Assembly (NCBI GenBank): GCA_009845995.1
Contig: VXYK01000041.1
Span: 33,731-91,900, forward strand
DNA length: 58,170 nt
DNA from: Acidimicrobiaceae bacterium
Lineage (GTDB): Bacteria; Actinomycetota; Acidimicrobiia; Acidimicrobiales; Aldehydirespiratoraceae
Direction: 5' to 3'
A program made the position numbers and the translations under genes. The first letter of the stretch is position 1; every line of letters starts with the position of its first letter. Under the pieces are notes generated by a model. That model searched no databases. It was not told where the DNA came from and saw only the letters and a program-made list of their open reading frames with translations. Positions 1-8,186 of the stretch are shown here, piece by piece.

Positions 1-229
1 GTGACGGGTCGATCTGGGCAGTAGGTGTCGTCTCCGCAGCCGGTGGTTATTCCGGCTTGGCGGAGTCGGTTGATGTCGTCTTCGAAGGTCGAGCCTTCGT
101 CGTCTGTGAAGTAGTCCGCCTGCGCGGCGGGCAGTTGCAGCGCCCGGCTCAAGAAGGCGGCCATTTGGCCGCGGGTGACGGGTCGATCTGGGCAGTAGGT
201 GTCGTCTCCGCAGCCGGTGGTTATTCCGG
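1..229. repeat. Exact 55-bp direct repeat inside the SLH-like repeats
   Basis: Positions 1-55 and 175-229 are identical over 55 bp, with a period of 174 bp (58 codons). This equals one SLH-like unit of the S41 protease. Exact identity at synonymous sites, while the flanking parts of the unit differ, suggests recent duplication or gene conversion of this half of the repeat. Confidence 0.9.
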
Positions 230-2042
230 TGTGACGCAGCCAGTTGATGTCTTCGACAAAAGCCGTGTCGGAGATATCGCTGAAGAACCACTCGGGGTCG
301 GTCGCGACGATCTGGGCCGGATCATCCGTCAGAGGTTCGTGGTCGAGGAGAGCGTCCCAGCCGGTTGCAGCCCTGCGAATTGTCGCTCCGTTCAGGTCGA
401 TCGAATTAGCTCCGATGCTGATGCCGTCGTGGTCAGCGTCGTTTTCGATCGTGTATGCGAACTCAATGGTGCTGATGCCGTTCTCGGTTGACGTCGCCAC
501 GTACGCGGCCTGTCGGATGTTCGTTCCGACTTCAAGGTTGAGGAATGGTTCGCCGTTGTCGGTGTCAACAACAATCGGAGCGTCAAACTGGACGGACACC
601 GTGACTTTTTCGCCCGATTCGTAGGCATCCGCGATCGGAGTGGAATTGAAGACCAACTGCGAAACGCCTGGAATGAGCGACGCGGCTGCATCGCGTGCGA
701 CGCTGACGGGATGCGCGCAATCCGAAATTTCTGAGACCGTGTCGGGCTCGACTCCGCCATGGGCACTCGTGTCGTTCGGTCCGAAGAACCTGAGAGTCGT
801 GACCTGGACGGAACCCAGCAGAGAACCACCGTCCGAATAGCCGATGAAGGTGCGCTGGCCGGTGGATTTTCCGAAGCTGGTCGTCCCGACGATCTTGGCC
901 CGGCCGTTGCCGCGGACGGCCAACAGGAACAGTTCAGAACCAGACGCCGAGCCTCCGTTCGCAGTTACGGCCATTGGGAGCGCGATGACATCTGAGGCGA
1001 TGCCGTCGGAATCCGCGAAGAACCTTGAGTCCTCGCGAAAGGACTGCGCCCGATGATTCAGGTCTCCCTTGTTGAGGAAATAGCCGACGATTGTCTCGGT
1101 GACGTTCAGATACCCGCCGGGGTTGTTGCGGAGATCAACCACGAGTGACTCAACCCCGGCTTCGAGGAGGTTGCCCAAGTGCTCCCCAAACAACGCCCCG
1201 GCACCGTCGGCGAACCGGTCGAGTTGGATATAGCCGATGCTTTGATCCACGATTCGGCTTGCAACCAGGGGATCGACCACTTCGGCCGTCGCCAACGTCA
1301 AGTGCGTGTTGAAGCCCCCACGGCGGATCACGATCGTTACGGGCATACCTACGTAGCCCCAGGAGTCCAGGTCTGACAGATCGCTGCACGGATGATTTGA
1401 GACGGTCTTTTTGTACCTGACGATCACATCTCCGACCCTCAGGCCCGCAGCCTGCGCGGGACTCCCGGAATACACGTCGGTTATCGTCAACCGGCAGGTA
1501 TCGCTGGGTACAGAACAGGGATTCCCGTCGGATCCCCAGAGGGCGAATTCGATACCGATACCAGCCCTGGAGTCAGCGGCCTCCAATTGCCTGAAGAAGC
1601 TCCGTGTGGACGAGGGTTGCAACACCAGTGTGTTGGAGTCGTCGAGAGACGCCAGCATCGCGTCGGCCGCGGCGAGGGCCGCGGTACGGGTGTCTTCGAG
1701 CCGGTCGATCTCGGCACATACGTCTTCGAACTCCGGTGACGGCAAAGCACAGGGTGGGGGATTGGATGTGCGGGGTGCGAGCTCGGCGTCAATCACCCCC
1801 TGCTTGGCAGCTTCTGCCAAGTCTGACACCACGACCGCGTCCACAAAATGGTCGACGACTGACTCGAACGCCAAGCAGAGCAGCACGAAGTCATCGGGGG
1901 GTTGAGCACACCCGATCCTGTCGGGAGTCGAATCTTGAGCCGAACTCACCGGTGCGAACCACAACACCGAGGTCAACGTCAACGAGAACCCGAGCAGTAG
2001 AAGGAATATCGACCGGCGATGCGGTACCAGGGCGAAATTCAC
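1..2042 (-). CDS. Secreted S41 (C-terminal processing) peptidase with PDZ and SLH-like repeats, 3' end outside window
   Basis: A frame open from 2042 to the left edge encodes about 680 residues and lacks its C-terminus. The GTG start at 2042 is followed by basic residues and a hydrophobic run (IFLLLLGFSLTLTSVLWF) ending in VSSA-QD, a typical signal peptide. After a linker come a PDZ-like segment (GSPAQAAGLRVGDVIVRY) and the S41 core with the Ser nucleophile in GGSASGSE (about residue 365) and the Lys in FGKSTG (about 391). A beta-rich segment follows (GEKVTVSVQFDAPIVV), of a kind seen in actinobacterial surface proteins. It ends with at least two SLH-like repeats of the form GITTGCGDDTYCPDRPVTRG, so it probably acts in the cell envelope. 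The substrate is unknown. No other frame shows comparable domain matches. Confidence 0.88.
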   Translation of the reverse strand, partial: MNFALVPHRRSIFLLLLGFSLTLTSVLWFAPVSSAQDSTPDRIGCAQPPDDFVLLCLAFESVVDHFVDAVVVSDLAEAAKQGVIDAELAPRTSNPPPCALPSPEFEDVCAEIDRLEDTRTAALAAADAMLASLDDSNTLVLQPSSTRSFFRQLEAADSRAGIGIEFALWGSDGNPCSVPSDTCRLTITDVYSGSPAQAAGLRVGDVIVRYKKTVSNHPCSDLSDLDSWGYVGMPVTIVIRRGGFNTHLTLATAEVVDPLVASRIVDQSIGYIQLDRFADGAGALFGEHLGNLLEAGVESLVVDLRNNPGGYLNVTETIVGYFLNKGDLNHRAQSFREDSRFFADSDGIASDVIALPMAVTANGGSASGSELFLLAVRGNGRAKIVGTTSFGKSTGQRTFIGYSDGGSLLGSVQVTTLRFFGPNDTSAHGGVEPDTVSEISDCAHPVSVARDAAASLIPGVSQLVFNSTPIADAYESGEKVTVSVQFDAPIVVDTDNGEPFLNLEVGTNIRQAAYVATSTENGISTIEFAYTIENDADHDGISIGANSIDLNGATIRRAATGWDALLDHEPLTDDPAQIVATDPEWFFSDISDTAFVEDINWLRHTGITTGCGDDTYCPDRPVTRGQMAAFLSRALQLPAAQADYFTDDEGSTFEDDINRLRQAGITTGCGDDTYCPDRPV

Positions 2043-2163
2043 CCGCAGGACTCTAGCGCCAATTGGATCAGTTTCGTGCCGGGGGGAGGGACCAAACGAT
2101 GCTGGCTTGTAGCGTTCTTCGGCAATCAGGAGAGGTTGTTCGGGCAATAACGAGAGGTGACCC

Positions 2164-2763
2164 TTGAGCAGATGGAACGACTGCAAGGCCAATCGCAGTG
2201 GAGCCGACTATGACTCTCGGTGGACGGCGATGGAAGCAGCGGGAGAGTCGATCCACGGGGAGGCCGACCTTGTGTCGCTGCTGCTTGAGTCATACGGCCG
2301 TATGCCCGGGGCGTCAGTGCTCGATGCTGGTTGCGGCACTGGTCGCGTCGCTGTCGAACTTCACCGGCGCGGGTTTTCTGTGGTCGGGGTCGATCTTGAT
2401 GCCGGCATGCTCAGCGAAGCCAGATCGAAGGCCCCAGAACTGTGCTGGCTGCAGGACGACCTCTGCGCCGTAAACCTCGACTGTCAGTTCCCGCTGATCG
2501 TCATGGCAGGCAACGTGATGATCTTTGTGGAACCGGGCACCGAGGGAACAGTGCTGGCCAACATGGCTCGCCATCTCGAACCCGGGGGACTGCTTCTGGC
2601 CGGCTTTCAGCTTTGTCAGGGTCATCTCAGTCTCGGAGACTACGACCGCCACTGCACAGCGGCCGGTCTGACATTGGAGGAGCGCTGGGCGACATGGTCC
2701 CAAGACGCGTTCCGCAATGGGAACTACGCCGTGTCGCTCCACCGACTAGGTTCGACTCGTTGA
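2164..2763 (+). CDS. Class I SAM-dependent methyltransferase
   Basis: A 199-residue protein with the classic SAM-binding motif I (VLDAGCGTGRVAVELHRRG, about residues 51-69), an acidic motif II (VVGVDLDAGML) and a downstream strand/turn (FPLIVMAGNVMIFVEP), matching the Methyltransf_25/UbiE-like fold. The length is typical for a stand-alone small methyltransferase. TTG at 2164 is preceded by a GAGAGGTG ribosome-binding site about 7 bases upstream, and no better in-frame start is nearby. The acceptor substrate cannot be told from sequence. It lies on the same strand as the following SDR gene but 98 bp away, so co-transcription is possible but not shown. Confidence 0.85.
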   Translation: MSRWNDCKANRSGADYDSRWTAMEAAGESIHGEADLVSLLLESYGRMPGASVLDAGCGTGRVAVELHRRGFSVVGVDLDAGMLSEARSKAPELCWLQDDLCAVNLDCQFPLIVMAGNVMIFVEPGTEGTVLANMARHLEPGGLLLAGFQLCQGHLSLGDYDRHCTAAGLTLEERWATWSQDAFRNGNYAVSLHRLGSTR

Positions 2764-2861
2764 CGGCTGACGTGCGGCCTGGCCCGAGGTGCGGTCTCGG
2801 TGACCTGACTTCGGCTCGTTTGGGAATAGGCTCGCTCGGGAACAGATGCAAGGATCAACGA

Positions 2862-3701
2862 ATGCGCGAATTCAGGGGAAAGACTGCGGTGATAACTGGC
2901 GGTGCAAGCGGTATCGGTCACGCGGTGGCCACACGATTGGGCAGCGAGGGCATGAACCTGGTCATCGCCGACATCGAACAGTCCGCCCTCGACCTGGCGG
3001 TTGCGGAGTTCGAAGCGAACGGCGTGAGCGTGCTCGGACAACGCACCAACGTTGCCGACAATGACTCGATCAGGGCTCTCGCCGCGGCCACCAACGACCG
3101 CTTCGGAGACGTCCATGTCCTGTTCAACAACGCAGGGGTCGCCGGTGGTGGACCAATACTGGAACCAGATGACATTGAAGTCTGGAACTGGGTACTCGGC
3201 GTTGATCTGATGGGAGTGATCTATGGGATCAAGGCCTTCGGTCCTCAAATGATCGCTCACGGTGAACCGTGCGCGATCGTCAATACAGCCTCGATGGCCG
3301 GGCTGCTTCCGACGCCGTCGCTGGGCTCCTACACAGTGGCAAAGTACGGCGTTGTCGCGGTGAGCGAAGTGCTCTCCCTTGAGACCCGCGACACAACGAA
3401 CCTGAGAGTCTCAGTGTTGTGTCCCGGATTCGTGCGCACTCGCATCGCCGACTCTGACCGGAACATCCCCGAACATCTGGTATCGCATACCGAACCGAGC
3501 GAAGAACAAGAATTCAGGCGCGAGGCGGTCCGAGATCTGATTGCTTCAGGGATGCCGTCCAGCGAAGTCGCGCAGCGGGTGTTCGAAGCGATCACCGAAG
3601 AGAGATTCTATATCCTCCCCCATCCTCAATACGGAGAGCAGATCGTCGCTCGCGCTCAACACATAGCTGCCGGCGGCGGCGTCTCGACCTGGGCGATCTG
3701 A
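2862..3701 (+). CDS. Short-chain dehydrogenase/reductase (SDR)
   Basis: A 279-residue classical SDR. It has the NAD(P)-binding TGGASGIG near the N-terminus, D after the second strand (IADIE), NNAG in mid-protein, and the catalytic Ser with YTVAK (YxxxK). The frame is open further upstream to 2442, but that part overlaps the methyltransferase and has no domain sense. ATG at 2862 places TAVITGGASGIG at the usual distance from the N-terminus. It probably oxidises or reduces an alcohol/ketone with NAD(P)(H) in the cytoplasm. The substrate is not predictable. The CysQ gene follows 9 bp later, so the two are probably transcribed together. Confidence 0.9.
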   Translation: MREFRGKTAVITGGASGIGHAVATRLGSEGMNLVIADIEQSALDLAVAEFEANGVSVLGQRTNVADNDSIRALAAATNDRFGDVHVLFNNAGVAGGGPILEPDDIEVWNWVLGVDLMGVIYGIKAFGPQMIAHGEPCAIVNTASMAGLLPTPSLGSYTVAKYGVVAVSEVLSLETRDTTNLRVSVLCPGFVRTRIADSDRNIPEHLVSHTEPSEEQEFRREAVRDLIASGMPSSEVAQRVFEAITEERFYILPHPQYGEQIVARAQHIAAGGGVSTWAI

Positions 3702-3710
3702 GCTTCCTGA

Positions 3711-4466
3711 ATGGCCGATTCCTCCGATCATGCGTTGGCGTTCCGTGTTGCTTCGGAGACCGGAGAGATGTTGCAGCGCATGCTCGCAAAGTCTGAAGGA
3801 TCGCGTCAACGCTGGTCGTCGCTTGAGTACGCGGGTGATCGTGCGGCTCACGATTTTATTGTCGGGGAATTGGCCGAACATCGGCCGGATGACGCGATCC
3901 TCTCCGAAGAGGGACGCGACCGGAGCACTCGTCTGACCGCGCAACGGGTATGGATTGTCGACCCGCTCGACGGGTCGAATGATTTTGGATGGAGTGCTCA
4001 CTGGTCGGTGCATGTGGCACTCGTCGAAGCCGGCAAGCCAACGGCGGGGGCAGTGGCTGTACCTGGATGGGACACGACATGGGCAACCGAACCGACTCCG
4101 GTGCCGATCATGTCACGTGTAGGAGATCAGCCTCGGGTCTTGGTCGCGCGTTCGCGCCGTCACGTCGATGGCCGTTTGCTGCACCGGGCCCTCGGTGCGG
4201 AAATTTTGGCTGTCGGGTCAGCCGGCGTGAAGGCAATGGCGGTTGTGCGCGGTGAAGTCGATGCATATGTGCACGGCGGTGGGCTCTACGAGTGGGACGT
4301 GTGCGCGCCGGCCGCAGTGGCTGAGGCTGCGGGTCTGGTCGCCTGCCGGCTCGACGGCAGCGAGCTCTGGTTCAATAAGGCAGACCCTTGGTCTCCTGGT
4401 CTCATTATCTGTCAACCGGATCTACGTGACACGATTGTGGATGCCATGTCGACGCGGAGGTTTTGA
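3711..4466 (+). CDS. cysQ: CysQ-like 3'(2'),5'-bisphosphate nucleotidase (inositol monophosphatase fold)
   Basis: A 251-residue member of the inositol-monophosphatase superfamily. It shows the three metal-site motifs: ILSEE, WIVDPLDGSND, and the C-terminal YEWDVCAPAAVAEAAG. The C-terminal half (SAGVKAMAVVRGEVDAYVH followed by GGGLYEWD) strongly resembles mycobacterial CysQ, which removes the 3'-phosphate of PAP/PAPS and can act on inositol phosphates. It is cytoplasmic and Mg-dependent. It follows the SDR by 9 bp and precedes the SRPBCC gene by 3 bp, so a small operon (2862-5482) is likely. The exact substrate within the family remains an inference. Confidence 0.85.
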   Translation: MADSSDHALAFRVASETGEMLQRMLAKSEGSRQRWSSLEYAGDRAAHDFIVGELAEHRPDDAILSEEGRDRSTRLTAQRVWIVDPLDGSNDFGWSAHWSVHVALVEAGKPTAGAVAVPGWDTTWATEPTPVPIMSRVGDQPRVLVARSRRHVDGRLLHRALGAEILAVGSAGVKAMAVVRGEVDAYVHGGGLYEWDVCAPAAVAEAAGLVACRLDGSELWFNKADPWSPGLIICQPDLRDTIVDAMSTRRF

Positions 4467-4469
4467 TTC

Positions 4470-4925
4470 ATGAACCCGAAACATCAGTCCCGTTCGCTTG
4501 AGCGGCATGTCAATGCGCCGCGCGAACACACTTGGAAGGTCTTGAACGACCTGATCGAGAAGCTGACAGGCGGTTATGTCGTCGAGGGCGATCCCCCGCC
4601 GCATGGCCCGGGAGCGGTGCTGCACCTCAGCCTTCCGGGTCAGCAGGAGCTGTTTGGTTCAGACGAGCAATTGGTGGAAACGGTGCTGTCGTTCGAACCA
4701 CCGTGGCGGCGCGCCTATTCGGTGACCGGACCCACGGGTCTGGACCTGTATCACGCCACATTTGTGCTGCGTGACGACAAAGGAGAGTGCCATCTCTCCT
4801 GGGGGGTGGTCGTCGATCCGGAACCGTCCCCGAAGGGCGCGGCGTTCTTGGAGTTTGCTGTGGCCACGATCGACGGCTTCCTTGACGTTGTTGTCGCGAA
4901 GTCAGAAGCCGAGGGAGGGCATTAG
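4470..4925 (+). CDS. SRPBCC-fold (polyketide cyclase/START-like) protein
   Basis: A 151-residue protein with the pattern of the SRPBCC ligand-binding fold. An N-terminal strand (SRSLERHVNAPREHTWKVL) leads to a first helix, then alternating beta strands, an ETVLSFEPPWRRAY strand, and a long C-terminal helix (FLEFAVATIDGFLDVVVAKS). Such proteins bind hydrophobic ligands or act as cyclases/aromatases. Nothing here identifies the ligand. The stop codon overlaps the next gene's GTG by one base, and the upstream CysQ gene ends 3 bp before it, so it is translationally packed into the same operon. Confidence 0.7.
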   Translation: MNPKHQSRSLERHVNAPREHTWKVLNDLIEKLTGGYVVEGDPPPHGPGAVLHLSLPGQQELFGSDEQLVETVLSFEPPWRRAYSVTGPTGLDLYHATFVLRDDKGECHLSWGVVVDPEPSPKGAAFLEFAVATIDGFLDVVVAKSEAEGGH

Positions 4926-5482
4926 TGGCTGATGAAATGACAGCAATCACCCAGGCGGTGGCGCGTGACGAGATCCGTCAACTGGCTTTTGCATACGCAG
5001 ACGCTGTTGATCGTCGGGATCTGGACCTCTTGGCTTCGCTATATCGCCCGGACGCGCGTTTTGGGACACACGGCGAAGGTGCCGGCGGAGCGCGGGCGTT
5101 CTTTGCCGAGGCGCTCAGTCAGATCGGCTTGGCCGTGCTGCTTGTGGCGAACCACCTGATCGAGTTCGACCCGCAAGCGGACAGCAATGATCCTTCCGAC
5201 AGCGGCGGACCGACTGCGCGGGGCACCGTTTGGGCCCACGGATTCATCGACGACGGCAACGAGGGGTTCATCCAGCAGTTGATCAAGTACGAAGACCGTT
5301 ACATACGTGTTGACGGAGTGTGGAAGTTCACTGATCGGCGCCATCTACTGTGGCTCGGATGGCGACACGATGAACCCGATCCGCTAGCGCAAGCAGCAGC
5401 CAATTGGCCCGAGAGGCAGATCGGCTTGGGTTCGATTCCCTACGACGACAACCACTGGCAGGAGTTCTGGGCGCAGCGGTGA
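4925..5482 (+). CDS. NTF2-like/SnoaL-type protein
   Basis: A 185-residue protein with the N-terminal signature of the NTF2/SnoaL fold: a helix (DEIRQLAFAYADAVDRRDLD), then LASLYRPDARF, a mid-protein HxxxHFI-like strand (RGTVWAHGFIDD), and a C-terminal strand pair with W (VDGVWKFTDRRHLLWLGW). These cone-shaped proteins act as small isomerases, dehydratases or ring-hydroxylating dioxygenase beta-like subunits. The GTG start at 4925 overlaps the previous stop (TAGTG). It closes the operon with the SRPBCC protein, and pairing with that second small-ligand fold suggests both act on one pathway. The chemistry is unknown. Confidence 0.75.
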   Translation: MADEMTAITQAVARDEIRQLAFAYADAVDRRDLDLLASLYRPDARFGTHGEGAGGARAFFAEALSQIGLAVLLVANHLIEFDPQADSNDPSDSGGPTARGTVWAHGFIDDGNEGFIQQLIKYEDRYIRVDGVWKFTDRRHLLWLGWRHDEPDPLAQAAANWPERQIGLGSIPYDDNHWQEFWAQR

Positions 5483-5506
5483 AGGGCCCGTCAGGTGAGG
5501 GGTCGG

Positions 5507-6691
5507 TCAGATCTTCTGAAGCAGGGTTCCGGTTCCCAGACCGCCACCACAACACATGGTGACAATTCCGTAGGTGATGTCGCTGCGTTGCATCTCATGC
5601 ACCGCCTTGGTCATCAGGATCGATCCCGTCCCTCCCAGGGGGTGACCAAGGGCAATGGCCCCGCCGTTGGGATTGACCGTGCTCATATCGGGCGACAGTT
5701 CGCGTTCCCAAGCCAGCACCACCGAGGCGAAAGCCTCGTTGATCTCGACGAGTCCGATGTCGTCGATCGTCAGGTTGTTGTCGCTGAGGAGTTTCTGGGT
5801 CGCATCGATGGGTCCGGTCAACATCAGCACCGGGTCGGTGCCAACGAGACAAGTGTCGACGATCACCGCCAGTGGTTTCAGACCGAGTTCGTCGGCCTTG
5901 TCGCGGGTCATCATCAGCACCGCACCAGCTCCGTCGCTGATCTGGCTTGAGGAACCAGCGGTGTGAATCCCGTCGTCGCGCGCAACCGGTTTGAGGTTGG
6001 CGAGTCCCTCGATCGTGGTCTCCCGCAGACCGCCGTCTCTGGTGACGGAGTTGTGTTCTCCCGTGGGTTTGCCGTCCTCGTCCACCACTGGTGCTTCGAC
6101 GGGAACGATTTGCGACCCGAAGGCGTCCTCATCCCAGGCTCTGGCGGCTAGATGCTGGCTTCTCAACCCGAATTCGTCAGCTTCTTGCCGGGTGAGATCC
6201 CACTTGTCGGCAATGCGTTCGGCACCCTCGAATTGTGAGGTCCACTCGTAGCTTTTCCAGTAGCGGGAGTTGACCGGCACGCCCGTGTCATCGGGATCGG
6301 GGATTGTTGCTCCCATTTTGATCCGACTCATCAATTCGATGCCGCAACTCAAGGCCGAATCGACAATACCAGATTTCACCAACGAGTAGGCGAGGTTGGT
6401 TGCATGCTGGCTCGAACCGCATTGAGCATCGACTGTGGTGGCAGCCACCGAGAGGGGCAGTCCCGCGGCAAGCCAAGCGTTGCGTGCGGTGTTCATGGCC
6501 TGCATACCGACCTGGCCGACGCAGCCGCCGACAACCTGGCCAACCTCGGCCGGGTCCATTCCGGTGCGATCAAAGATCGCTTTTTGCACATCGCCTAGCA
6601 GGTTGATGCTGTGCATGGTGGACAATTCGCCGTTGCGCTTGCCGATCGGGCTGCGGACGGCGTCGACGATCACGACTTCTGGGGTGCTCAT
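5507..6691 (-). CDS. Thiolase (acetyl-CoA C-acyltransferase, possibly steroid/branched-chain type)
   Basis: A 394-residue thiolase with the acyl-accepting Cys91 in VDAQCGSSQ, the NPNGG/GHPLGGTG histidine motif, and the second catalytic Cys in TMCCGGGLGTG near the C-terminus. Length and motif spacing match FadA-family degradative thiolases, which cleave 3-ketoacyl-CoA with CoA in beta-oxidation. The start at 6691 (MSTPEVVIVDAVRSP) gives the standard N-terminus. An in-frame ATG at 6712 would add seven residues. The frame continues upstream into repetitive non-coding DNA and is not used. It converges with the NTF2-like gene. Nearby P450, enoyl-CoA hydratase and propionyl-CoA genes suggest lipid or sterol catabolism, as inference. 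Confidence 0.92.
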   Translation of the reverse strand: MSTPEVVIVDAVRSPIGKRNGELSTMHSINLLGDVQKAIFDRTGMDPAEVGQVVGGCVGQVGMQAMNTARNAWLAAGLPLSVAATTVDAQCGSSQHATNLAYSLVKSGIVDSALSCGIELMSRIKMGATIPDPDDTGVPVNSRYWKSYEWTSQFEGAERIADKWDLTRQEADEFGLRSQHLAARAWDEDAFGSQIVPVEAPVVDEDGKPTGEHNSVTRDGGLRETTIEGLANLKPVARDDGIHTAGSSSQISDGAGAVLMMTRDKADELGLKPLAVIVDTCLVGTDPVLMLTGPIDATQKLLSDNNLTIDDIGLVEINEAFASVVLAWERELSPDMSTVNPNGGAIALGHPLGGTGSILMTKAVHEMQRSDITYGIVTMCCGGGLGTGTLLQKI

Positions 6692-6989
6692 GCGCGCAGT
6701 GTATCCAATCATGTGAACGCTCGCTAACTTCCAAGAGGCCGAGCGCATTGGCCGCAGATCGTCATGGGAGGAACGCGAGGCCGTGGCCCGAGCGGCCCGC
6801 CCGCGGCCGGAGCGGCCGGTGAGCGCAGCGAACAAGAGCGGGAGGCGTAGCGAAGCGAACAAGAGCGGGCAAACGACATCTTTCGACGCGTCCACTTCAC
6901 CTGTCTGCGCATGATCTGAGCATTGTCAATAGACGTATTGTCAGCAGTCCCTGCTAGCTGAGAGACTGTGCCAATAAGAGGATCCAGTT
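6692..6989. other. Intergenic region with duplicated 15-bp element
   Basis: A 298-bp gap between the divergent thiolase and nitronate monooxygenase-like genes. It holds a G+C-rich stretch in which GCGAACAAGAGCGGG occurs twice (6828-6842 and 6855-6869, 27 bp apart). An AT-richer part (about 6915-6960) probably contains the promoter for the gene at 6990. AAGAGGA just before ATG 6990 is a plausible ribosome-binding site. No gene or RNA was recognised. Confidence 0.6.
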
Positions 6990-8129
6990 ATGCGTAACGA
7001 CGTAACGAGAATGTTCGATCTGGAGTTCCCTATATTCGCGTTCAGCCATTGCCGAGACGTGGTAGCAGCGGTTTCGAAAGCTGGAGGGATGGGAGTTCTG
7101 GGAGCGGTCGGCCACACCCCCGAAGCGCTTGAAATCGACCTTGAGTGGATAGAGGACGCGGTTGGCGACAAGCCGTACGGCGTCGACCTGATCATCCCGG
7201 CCCGTTACGCCGGCGACGACTCCGGCGGCTTCACCACGGCGGATCTCGTCAAGATGATTCCACCCGAACACCGCGAATTCGTAGACGACATCCTGGCTCG
7301 CTACGAGGTTCCCGAAATGCCCCCCGATGACCGGACACTTTCGGGTGGTATGGATCGCGCCGGCGCGGCGCCCTTCTCCGCCAACGCAGCAGCTCCTCAG
7401 ATCGATGTTGCTTTGGCTAAGCGGACGGCTTTCGTGGCCAACGCTCTGGGTCCGCCGCCGCCGGAGATGATTGAGGCGGTGAAAGGAGCGGGTCGCATGG
7501 TGGGCGCCCTGGCGGGTCGACCCTCGCACGCGGAGGCGCACGAGCGCGCCGGCGTCGACCTGATCGTCGCGCAAGGCTCCGAAGCCGGAGGTCACACCGG
7601 CGAGATCGGATCGATGGTGTTGATCCCCGAGATAGTCGATGCCACATCGCTTCCGGTGCTGGGAGCAGGAGGAATCGGCCGCGGACGCCAGATGGCCGCG
7701 GCCATGGCGCTGGGTGCGCAGGGCGTGTGGTGCGGGTCTGTCTGGTTGACTACCGATGAGGCAGAGACCCACCCGGTTGTGAAGGACAAGTTCCTAGCCG
7801 CTACATCCGCAGACACGATCAGGTCAAGATCGCTCACCGGGAAGCCGGCGCGGATGTTGAAATCGGCGTGGACCCAGGAGTGGGAGCGAGAGGACTCTCC
7901 CGATCCGCTGGGCATGCCCCTCCAACCGATCCTCACGGCGGCCGCACAGCGACGAATTGATCGCGCAGCCCACGTCTCAGGGTCCGGAGCCGAGAAGTTG
8001 GCCAACTACTTCGTCGGGCAGATTGTCGGCAACATGAACCAGCGAAAGTCCGCTAGCTCCGTTGTGATGGACATGGTTGAAGAGTTCATCGAGTCGGTCG
8101 AAGGTCTGCAGGGTCAACTCGATTACTGA
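6990..8129 (+). CDS. Nitronate monooxygenase / 2-nitropropane dioxygenase-family flavoprotein
   Basis: A 379-residue TIM-barrel FMN protein of the NMO/NPD family. It shows the first strand EFPIFAFSH, GGMGVLGAVG, the conserved IVAQGSEAGGHTGE (His in the substrate site) and VLGAGGIGRGRQMAAAMALG (phosphate-binding). Characterised members oxidise alkyl nitronates, but many actinobacterial paralogues act elsewhere, including quinone reduction or lipid pathways. The length is about 50 residues over the minimal family because of a C-terminal helical extension. The start at 6990 has AAGAGGA upstream. MutA follows after 57 bp, so the two may be co-transcribed. Confidence 0.82.
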   Translation: MRNDVTRMFDLEFPIFAFSHCRDVVAAVSKAGGMGVLGAVGHTPEALEIDLEWIEDAVGDKPYGVDLIIPARYAGDDSGGFTTADLVKMIPPEHREFVDDILARYEVPEMPPDDRTLSGGMDRAGAAPFSANAAAPQIDVALAKRTAFVANALGPPPPEMIEAVKGAGRMVGALAGRPSHAEAHERAGVDLIVAQGSEAGGHTGEIGSMVLIPEIVDATSLPVLGAGGIGRGRQMAAAMALGAQGVWCGSVWLTTDEAETHPVVKDKFLAATSADTIRSRSLTGKPARMLKSAWTQEWEREDSPDPLGMPLQPILTAAAQRRIDRAAHVSGSGAEKLANYFVGQIVGNMNQRKSASSVVMDMVEEFIESVEGLQGQLDY

Positions 8130-8186
8130 GTGAGCTTGTGCCTTGGTTCGCGTGTCAAAACAAAAAACCAATCCCAAGATAGAACA

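Noticed and set aside
6828..6869. Regulatory repeat controlling the thiolase or nitronate monooxygenase-like gene
   Set aside because: The two 15-bp copies sit in simple GC-rich sequence without symmetry or fixed placement relative to a promoter; left as plain intergenic repeat.
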